Below are positions 1 to 4,807 of a DNA stretch of 5,700 bases, piece after piece. The notes under the pieces are model-generated. The model did no database searches, was not told where the DNA came from, and saw only the letters and a list, made by a program, of their open reading frames with translations. Both the position numbers and the translations under genes were made by a program. The DNA is taken from positions 1-5,700 of the forward strand of contig JAJYKC010000213.1 of the NCBI GenBank assembly GCA_021788955.1, written 5' to 3'. Source of the stretch: Acidobacteriota bacterium (GTDB lineage Bacteria; Acidobacteriota; Terriglobia; Bryobacterales; Bryobacteraceae). Numbering within the stretch: position 1 is the first letter of the stretch; each line of letters opens with the position of its first letter.

Positions 1-964
1 TGAGGAAATCGCCGCTCCCAAGGATTCGCTCCTGTACGGCGACAAACTCTTCGCCGATGCGCTTCCGTTTCTCTTCCGGTTCGATTACGCCTTCGAGCGC
101 GCGCAGGAAGCGGGCGCTTGCGTCTTCGACGTGAAACTGCGCCGCGCCGAGTTTGGCGAAGACATTTTCCACGAATTCTGTTTCGCCCTTGCGCATCAGG
201 CCGGTGTCGACGTAGACGCCGTAGACACGCTCCGGGCCGAGCGCGCGCAAACACAGGGTGAAGGCGACGGTGGAATCCACGCCGCCGCTCACGAAGAAGA
301 AGACATTCCGGTCCCCGGCGATGCGTCGGATATCGGCTTCGATTTCGAGCACGCGGCCGCGCGGATCCCAATCCCGCTCGCATCCGCAGATCCGGAAAAG
401 GAAGTTCGAGTAGATTTCCTTGCCGTGCTCGGTGTGGACGACCTCGGGATGGAACTGCAGGCCGAACAGTGGCAGCGTGGTGTGCGCCATGGCGGCGACC
501 GGGCATTCTGTTGTGGAAGCGATCGAGATGAAATCCGGCGGCGGGGCCTCGACACGGTCGCGATGACTCATCCACACGCGGGTTTCGCCGTTAAGCCCGG
601 CAAGAAGCGGATGCGAACCGGCGGCCCGCAGCACGGCCATTCCGTACTCGCCCTTCTCCCCGCGGATGACTTCGCCGCCCAACTCGTGCGCCATGATCTG
701 CAGCCCGTAGCAGATGCCGAGCACGGCGGCGCCGGGAAGATGAAGGATCCGCGGGTCGATGCGAGGGCTGCCGGCCTCGTATACACTGGCCGGGCCGCCG
801 GAGATCACAATCCCTTTTCGTCCGCGCAACTCTCCGGCCGGCGTGTCGCTCGCGCGCACTTCGGCCGATACGCCGAGTTCGCGAATCTTCCGCGCGATGA
901 GATGACAATACTGGCCCCCGGCGTCCAGTACCGTAATCTGCGGCGCCTTCCGTTCCTGGGTCAT
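1..964 (-). CDS. guaA: GMP synthase (glutamine-hydrolysing), N-terminal part, cut by window edge
   Basis: GMP synthase makes GMP from XMP, ATP and glutamine in the last step of guanine nucleotide synthesis, in the cytoplasm. The frame is open from an ATG at 964 to the left edge, giving 321 residues; the family is usually about 510-525, so roughly the last 190 (rest of the ATP pyrophosphatase domain and the dimerisation domain) lie outside. Visible in order: class I glutamine amidotransferase domain (about 10-190) starting VLDAGGQY, the nucleophile Cys85 in GICYGLQ, and His172/Glu174 in LQFHPEVVH; then the ATP-pyrophosphatase P-loop SGGVDS at 226-231, DTGLMRKGE at 253-261 and PEEKRKRIG at 296-304. 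All catalytic residues in view are intact. The start matches the usual family N-terminus, but no good Shine-Dalgarno precedes it. It begins 13 bp after the S41 peptidase stop, so co-transcription is likely. Confidence 0.95.
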   Translation of the reverse strand, partial: MTQERKAPQITVLDAGGQYCHLIARKIRELGVSAEVRASDTPAGELRGRKGIVISGGPASVYEAGSPRIDPRILHLPGAAVLGICYGLQIMAHELGGEVIRGEKGEYGMAVLRAAGSHPLLAGLNGETRVWMSHRDRVEAPPPDFISIASTTECPVAAMAHTTLPLFGLQFHPEVVHTEHGKEIYSNFLFRICGCERDWDPRGRVLEIEADIRRIAGDRNVFFFVSGGVDSTVAFTLCLRALGPERVYGVYVDTGLMRKGETEFVENVFAKLGAAQFHVEDASARFLRALEGVIEPEEKRKRIGEEFVAVQERILGSGDFL

Positions 965-977
965 TCGCCGGCTGAGT

Positions 978-2585
978 TCACTGCTCTCTCGCGGCTCCGT
1001 CCAGACGCTGAACCATCAGTTTCTTCGACCGCTCGAGCAGGGCCTTGGCCTGCGGCATCGCTTCGGACGCCCGGATCACCATCGGATCGGTTTCGGCCGC
1101 CACCTTCTGCGACGCCTCATAGCTGAAGGCCGTGATGTACATCTCCCGCTTCAACTGATCCTTGATCCACTGTACGTTCTCCGTCCAGTCTGCTTCGGTG
1201 AAGTCGATTTTCTGCTTCAGCAGAAAATCGTGGAATTGGTTCAGCACGTCGTTGTCGGGCGACCATCCGGCGGGCAGTTTCGCCGAGCGGCCGCCGAAAT
1301 AACTCGCCGAGAAGTTGAAGAAGGCGTACTTTCGGAAAAGCAGATCGGTCTGGAACTTGCTTAACTTCGGGGTCGGGATCTTCTCATCCGGGGTGATGCC
1401 GCCGCCGCCGTACACTGTCCGGCCGCTATCGGTCATTTTCACGTCGGTCGGATGGCTCGGCTCAACGCGCTTGCCGTAGAAGTAATCCAGGAACGAAATG
1501 TTCGAGTAGTCGCGCTGGATCAAGCGTCCGCTCGGGGTGTAGTAATGCGCGGTGGTCAAGGCGAGACCGGTGCCGTAGTTAAGCGGATATACGGTCTGAA
1601 CCAGCCCCTTGCCGAAAGTGACTTCCCCGACGATCCATCCGCGGTCATGATCCTGCAGGGCGCCACTGACGATCTCGGCGGCCGATGCCGTGTAGCTGTT
1701 CACCATGACGACGACCGGATAGTTTTCGCCATACGGGCTTCCTTTGGCAAAATACGGTTTTTCCGGAGAGTTCCGGCCCCGGTGTGAGACGACGAGTTCG
1801 TTCCGGCGGAGAAAATGTCCGGCCACGGCCACGCCCTCGTTCAGCAGGCCGCCGGGATTCCCGCGCAGATCGATAATGAGGCCCTTGATGTTTTCCTCGT
1901 CCAGCTTTTCAAACTGCTGATCCATTTCCTGGCTCGTTGTTTCATTGAACGAGTTGATGGCCAAGTAGGCGATACCGGGCTTCAGCCAGAAAGCCTCCTC
2001 GACGCTGTTCCGCTTGATCTCGTCCCGGATCACGGTGAAGTTCAGCGGCTTATCCACGCCGTCGCGGCCGACCGAAATGGTGACCTTGGTGCCCTTCGGC
2101 CCTTTCAGCAGGTCCGCGATTTCGGAGGTGCTCAGGTTATCGGTCCGTTTATCGTTCACTTCCAGGATCACGTCGCCCGGACGCAACCCCGCGCGGTAAG
2201 CCGGTCCGCCGCCGAACGGGGCGATGACGATGGTCTTTCCGTCCCGCGGGCCGACCTGCATGCCGACGCCGTAATAATGGCCGCGCTGATCCTCGCGCAG
2301 CGACTGAAAATCCTTGGGATCGAAGAATGTCGAGTGGGGGTCCAGAGTGCGGAGCATTCCCGGGATGGCGCCCTTATAAATGGCCTTATCCGGGCTTAGC
2401 GTATCGGAGAAATTCGACTCGACGGCGCCGTACACGCGCGAGAAAGCTTCCAGGTTTGACTTGACGTCGTCGGCCGAGCCGGCCGCCGCGACGGCTGTCG
2501 TCTCCGGCCCGAGCAATCCGCCGAGCAGAGCGCAGCCCAGCACGACTGCCGAGGCAATGGCGAAGGAGCGGCTGCTGTTGCCCAT
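978..2585 (-). CDS. S41 family C-terminal processing peptidase with PDZ domain, exported
   Basis: The 535-residue product is a serine peptidase of the CtpA/Prc type, which trims or degrades proteins in the cell envelope using a Ser-Lys dyad. A signal or anchor segment (hydrophobic about 8-26, then an AVAAA stretch at 31-35 that could be cleaved) implies export. Then come an N-terminal helical region with LDPHSTFF at 81-88, a PDZ domain at about 105-190 starting YGVGMQVG, and the peptidase core with GNPGG at 242-246, Ser301 in the TAS of NSYTASAAEI, and Lys326 in TFGKGLVQ. The 25-residue Ser-Lys spacing is normal for the family. GGGGITPD at 393-400 closes the core, and about 135 further residues follow that I cannot assign. 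The frame stays open upstream to 2708, but I chose the ATG at 2585 because the signal segment begins there and a TATAAT box sits just upstream. VLGC at 15-18 is only a weak lipobox. Substrate unknown. Confidence 0.93.
   Translation of the reverse strand: MGNSSRSFAIASAVVLGCALLGGLLGPETTAVAAAGSADDVKSNLEAFSRVYGAVESNFSDTLSPDKAIYKGAIPGMLRTLDPHSTFFDPKDFQSLREDQRGHYYGVGMQVGPRDGKTIVIAPFGGGPAYRAGLRPGDVILEVNDKRTDNLSTSEIADLLKGPKGTKVTISVGRDGVDKPLNFTVIRDEIKRNSVEEAFWLKPGIAYLAINSFNETTSQEMDQQFEKLDEENIKGLIIDLRGNPGGLLNEGVAVAGHFLRRNELVVSHRGRNSPEKPYFAKGSPYGENYPVVVMVNSYTASAAEIVSGALQDHDRGWIVGEVTFGKGLVQTVYPLNYGTGLALTTAHYYTPSGRLIQRDYSNISFLDYFYGKRVEPSHPTDVKMTDSGRTVYGGGGITPDEKIPTPKLSKFQTDLLFRKYAFFNFSASYFGGRSAKLPAGWSPDNDVLNQFHDFLLKQKIDFTEADWTENVQWIKDQLKREMYITAFSYEASQKVAAETDPMVIRASEAMPQAKALLERSKKLMVQRLDGAAREQ
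1205..1230. repeat. Perfect 11-bp inverted repeat (hairpin) inside the S41 peptidase gene
   Basis: The arm CGATTTTCTGC (1205-1215) and its exact reverse complement GCAGAAAATCG (1220-1230) flank a 4-base loop. In the peptidase mRNA this would form an 11-bp stem with a UGAA loop. It lies in the C-terminal extension and encodes residues around DFLLKQKID (453-461). The repeat is seen directly; any function is unproven. Confidence 0.6.
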
Positions 2586-2591
2586 ACATTG

Positions 2592-2597
2592 ATTATA
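2592..2597 (-). promoter_or_regulatory. Consensus -10 box for the S41 peptidase gene, leaderless-type placement
   Basis: On the minus strand TATAAT is followed by six bases and then the peptidase ATG at 2585. With the usual 6-base gap between the -10 box and the start site, transcription would begin on the A of the start codon, giving a leaderless mRNA. Consistent with this, there is no Shine-Dalgarno before the ATG. No recognisable -35 is seen at the expected place (2614-2620). Confidence 0.5.
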
Positions 2598-2618
2598 CGG
2601 GCATCGGCTGGCCGCCGA

Positions 2619-2634
2619 ATCCCGCTTTCGGGAT
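2619..2634. repeat. Inverted repeat in divergent intergenic region, possible operator
   Basis: ATCCCG and CGGGAT are separated by four bases (CTTT), in the middle of the 93-bp region between the divergent peptidase and STAS genes. It would sit about 35-50 bp upstream of both predicted start sites (slightly further from the STAS one), where a shared regulator could bind. A 6-bp arm is short and could arise by chance, so the operator role is only a possibility. Confidence 0.3.
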
Positions 2635-2666
2635 CCGCGAGAGTTTCTTGCCGGCGGCGAAGCCGT

Positions 2667-2672
2667 TACACT
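2667..2672 (+). promoter_or_regulatory. Possible -10 box for the STAS-redoxin unit, leaderless-type placement
   Basis: TACACT (4 of 6 matches to TATAAT, with the key T, A and final T present) lies exactly six bases before the STAS ATG at 2679. The predicted transcription start coincides with the start codon, and no Shine-Dalgarno is present. No convincing -35 is found. The identical box-to-ATG distance on the opposite strand for the peptidase gene strengthens the call a little. Confidence 0.35.
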
Positions 2673-2678
2673 GTACCC

Positions 2679-3098
2679 ATGGGCGCCGATCTCACGGTCC
2701 AATCTCACGATTCAGACGGCATTCTGATACTCGAACTTAGCGGCCGTCTCGTGGCCGGGGGGCCGGCGAACGTGCTGCGCGAAGCCATCGACGAGCAGAT
2801 CAGGCGGGGACGCAAGCAGATGGTGATGAACCTCGCGCAAGTGGACTTCATCGATAGCACGGGCCTCGGCGCGCTCGTCATTTGTTTCACTACGCTGCGC
2901 AAGGCTGGGGGAGCGCTCAAACTGATCGGCCTGAACCGCCGCAACATCGAGCTCCTCGTTCTCACGAAGCTTTCGACGGTTTTTGAGGTGTTTCAGGACG
3001 AACAGGATGCTGTAAACAGCTTCTACCCGGAGCGGGAGATCCGGCGTTTCGACATCCTCGAGTTCGTTCAGGAGAACAAGGGGCAGGGCGAGCCATGA
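2679..3098 (+). CDS. Single-domain STAS protein, anti-anti-sigma factor type
   Basis: The 139-residue product is a stand-alone STAS domain like SpoIIAA/RsbV. Such proteins bind an anti-sigma or switch kinase when unphosphorylated and are released when a conserved serine is phosphorylated. Here the signature is VDFIDSTGLGALV, with Ser60 the expected phosphosite; the preceding GILILELSGRL (14-24) is the first strand pair of the fold. A tail after about residue 115 (charged, with RRFDILEFVQE) extends beyond the usual domain end. The frame is open upstream to 2589, but the ATG at 2679 fits the domain start and the -10-like box. Its stop overlaps the next gene's ATG (ATGA). No kinase, phosphatase or sigma factor lies in the window, so the partner is unknown; a non-sigma switch output is also possible. 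Confidence 0.88.
   Translation: MGADLTVQSHDSDGILILELSGRLVAGGPANVLREAIDEQIRRGRKQMVMNLAQVDFIDSTGLGALVICFTTLRKAGGALKLIGLNRRNIELLVLTKLSTVFEVFQDEQDAVNSFYPEREIRRFDILEFVQENKGQGEP
3085..3088 (+). promoter_or_regulatory. Ribosome binding site of the redoxin gene, inside the STAS gene
   Basis: AGGG lies six bases before the ATG at 3095 and inside the final codons of the STAS gene. With the ATGA overlap this fits translational coupling. It supports the first of two adjacent ATG codons (3095 and 3098), without excluding the second. Confidence 0.5.
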
Positions 3099-3568
3099 TG
3101 AAACTGCCTGCTGCCGGATCTCCGGCGCCCAGGTTTCGTCTCGATGCGCTGGATGGGAAGAGCTACTCGCTCGCCGAGTTGGCGGAGAATTCTCCCGTGG
3201 CGCTTGTCTTCTTCAAAGTGTCGTGCCCGGTTTGCCAGTTTACTCTGCCGTTTTTGGAACGGATGGCTGCGTCGAGCAGCCTCCGCGTAGTGGCGATTTC
3301 TCAGGATGACGCAAAGGCCACGCGGGCCTTCCACGAACGCTTCGGCATTACTTTTTTGACTTTGCTCGACACCGCCGCCGGCGGCTATGCGGTCAGCAAC
3401 CAGTACGGTCTTTCCTCCGTGCCGACACTGATTCTCGTAGACTCCAGTCTCAGCGTGGTGTTGGCGGGAAGTGGTTTTTCCAAAGCGGATCTGGAGGAAG
3501 CCGGGCGCAGGGCAGGCATTCCGCCGTTCCGTCCGGGAGAATCCGTGCCGGTTCACAAGCCTGGTTGA
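3095..3568 (+). CDS. Thioredoxin-fold redoxin (AhpC/TSA or TlpA-like), CPVC active site
   Basis: The 157-residue product has a thioredoxin-like fold. The N-terminal PAPRFRLDALDGKSYSLAEL block is typical of the redoxin/AhpC-TSA group. VFFKVSCPVCQ carries the CxxC pair Cys44/Cys47, VVAISQDD follows at 65-72, and SVPTLILVD supplies the cis-proline Pro110 beside the active site. With two active-site cysteines in CxxC form it more likely acts as a thiol-disulfide oxidoreductase or an atypical peroxiredoxin than as a classical 2-Cys peroxiredoxin. No signal peptide or membrane segment is seen, so it should be cytoplasmic, unlike exported TlpA/ResA proteins. It ends with a proline-rich tail, FRPGESVPVHKPG. 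The start overlaps the STAS stop by four bases, so the two are almost certainly one transcript. Substrate unknown. Confidence 0.88.
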   Translation: MMKLPAAGSPAPRFRLDALDGKSYSLAELAENSPVALVFFKVSCPVCQFTLPFLERMAASSSLRVVAISQDDAKATRAFHERFGITFLTLLDTAAGGYAVSNQYGLSSVPTLILVDSSLSVVLAGSGFSKADLEEAGRRAGIPPFRPGESVPVHKPG

Positions 3569-3588
3569 GGCTCAAAAAACTGAGGCTC
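3566..3588. repeat. Short direct repeat TGAGGCTC in the convergent gap
   Basis: TGAGGCTC occurs at 3566-3573, including the redoxin stop codon, and again at 3581-3588, including part of the terminator stem. The copies are 15 bp apart and flank the A-tract. Either copy can pair with the GAGCC at 3596-3600, so two alternative stems are possible. Confidence 0.5.
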
Positions 3589-3600
3589 CCGGCGGGAGCC
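3574..3600 (-). terminator. Rho-independent terminator of the cysS-PLP enzyme operon
   Basis: GGCTCCC (3584-3590) and GGGAGCC (3594-3600) form a perfect 7-bp GC-rich stem with a 3-base loop, starting 4 bases after the PLP enzyme's stop codon. On the minus strand the stem is followed, after four bases (TCAG), by six Ts (3579-3574). On the plus strand no T-run follows the stem, so it should work mainly for the minus-strand operon. Confidence 0.7.
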
Positions 3601-3604
3601 CCAC

Positions 3605-4807
3605 TTACTCCGACAGGGCCTGGTCAAGGTCCGCGATGATGTCGTCAACGGCCTCGATGCCCAGACAAAGCCGGACCAGGCCGTCGCCGATGCCGAGCCG
3701 CGCGCGTTGTTTCGGCGCGAGGTCGCGGTGCGAGGCGATCGCGGGGTAGAGGGCGAGGGTATGGACGTCTCCCAAGGACGTGCCGCGCACGACCAGCTCG
3801 AGCCGGTCCATGAACCGAAACACTTCCTCCCGGCCGGCGCCGGCGATGGAGAAACTTACCAGCGCGCCGCGCAACCCTTCCGGCAGCAGCCTCCGGATTG
3901 TGCCGGCGTCGGGGTGCGCCGGGTCGCCGCAGTAGTGAACTTTCTCGATTCCCGGATGCGCCTGGAGCCACGCCGCGACACGGCACGCGTTGGCGCACTG
4001 GCGTTCCATCCGGAGGGGGAAGGTCTTGATGCCGCGCATGGTCAGGTAGCTCTCGAAGGGACCGAGAACGGGCCCGGTGATGCGGCTCAAGGCCATGAGC
4101 CCGGGCAACCCATCCGGATCGGAGATCACCGCACCGCCGAGGACATCGCCGTGGCCGGCCAGAAACTTCGTCACGCTGTGCACCGAGTATGTCGCGCCCA
4201 ACTCCAGCGGGCGCGCCAGCATCGGCGTGGCGAAGGTGTTGTCCACTACCAGCAGCGCGCCTTGCTCGCGCGCGGCCACGGCAATGCGGTCGATCTCGCC
4301 CACGCGAAGCAACGGATTCGAGATTGTCTCCATCGTCACGCAGGCGTAGCGGCGGGAAGCCAGCTTTGCCCGCACCGCCTCGAAGTCGCAGATGTCGACG
4401 AAATCCGTCTCGACACCCATTGGCTCGAACACCTTGGTGAGCAAGCTGAGGGTCGCGCCGTAGAGGGCGTTGGCAGCCAGAATGGCCTTCGGACGGTCCA
4501 CCAGCGCCGCTTGCAGCGCGAGTTCCATTGCCATCATGCCGGAGGAACAGGCCACCGCTCCGGCGCCGCCTTCGAGGTTGGTGAGAGTTTCTTCGAGTGC
4601 GGAACGCGTCGGATTTTCATACCGCGCGTAGGAGTAGCCTTCTTCCTCGTGGCCCAACACGCGGTCGAGTTTCGCCGTGTCGGCATAGAGAAAGCTTGAC
4701 GAGGCGTAGATGGGCGTAGTGACGGGCACAAACGCATCGCGGTTGGCGGGCCGTTTGCGGTCGCCCGCGTGCACGGCGCGCGTTTCCAGCTTCATTTTCT
4801 TTTCCAT
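3605..4807 (-). CDS. Cys/Met-metabolism PLP-dependent enzyme (trans-sulfuration family)
   Basis: The 400-residue product is full length for the family of cystathionine gamma-synthase, cystathionine gamma-lyase, cystathionine beta-lyase, methionine gamma-lyase and O-acylhomoserine sulfhydrylase. Visible residues are Tyr60 and Arg62 in YSYARYENPT (contacting a neighbouring subunit's PLP phosphate), Tyr116 in NALYGAT, Asp189 in DNTFATP (pairing with the PLP ring nitrogen), Lys214 in HSVTKFLAGHGD (Schiff base), and the C-terminal substrate-binding region ending LVRLCLGIE. All catalytic positions are present, but the exact reaction cannot be told; the residue after YG is Ala, not the Cys of typical methionine gamma-lyases. 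Two starts are possible. ATG 4807 has AGGA nine and GGAG four bases upstream and overlaps cysS by 16 bp. ATG 4795 overlaps as ATGA and gives the more typical MKLETRAVHAGD beginning. Confidence 0.93.
   Translation of the reverse strand: MEKKMKLETRAVHAGDRKRPANRDAFVPVTTPIYASSSFLYADTAKLDRVLGHEEEGYSYARYENPTRSALEETLTNLEGGAGAVACSSGMMAMELALQAALVDRPKAILAANALYGATLSLLTKVFEPMGVETDFVDICDFEAVRAKLASRRYACVTMETISNPLLRVGEIDRIAVAAREQGALLVVDNTFATPMLARPLELGATYSVHSVTKFLAGHGDVLGGAVISDPDGLPGLMALSRITGPVLGPFESYLTMRGIKTFPLRMERQCANACRVAAWLQAHPGIEKVHYCGDPAHPDAGTIRRLLPEGLRGALVSFSIAGAGREEVFRFMDRLELVVRGTSLGDVHTLALYPAIASHRDLAPKQRARLGIGDGLVRLCLGIEAVDDIIADLDQALSE

Noticed and set aside
15..30. Possible lipoprotein cleavage site (VLGC) in the S41 peptidase, given in residue positions
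   Set aside because: The position before Gly is Leu rather than Ala/Ser and the Cys lies mid-hydrophobic stretch, so the lipobox is too weak to call.
131..1126. Long plus-strand open frame (331 codons) opposite guaA and the end of the peptidase gene
   Set aside because: It spans two confidently identified genes on the other strand, has no recognisable domain, and is Arg/Ala/His-rich as expected from antisense of GC-rich codons.
1397..1412. GCC triplet run in the S41 gene
   Set aside because: It encodes the GGGG of the family-typical GGGGITPD motif, so it is not an independent repeat element.
2589..2678. Extended N-terminus of the STAS protein back to 2589
   Set aside because: The added residues are basic, lie across the intergenic region and precede the normal STAS fold start; ATG 2679 fits better.
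2586..2708. Extended N-terminus of the S41 peptidase back to an ATG at 2708
   Set aside because: The 41 extra residues are Arg/Ser-rich, would precede a clear signal segment, cross the predicted promoter and overlap the divergent STAS start.
3833..3844. 12-bp palindrome GCCGGCGCCGGC in the PLP gene
   Set aside because: It is made of alternating Ala/Gly codons in a GC-rich gene and is explained by low complexity.
3707..4699. Long plus-strand open frame (330 codons) opposite the PLP enzyme
   Set aside because: It is entirely antisense to a gene with all catalytic motifs intact; its His/Arg/Gly-rich composition is a GC-skew artefact.
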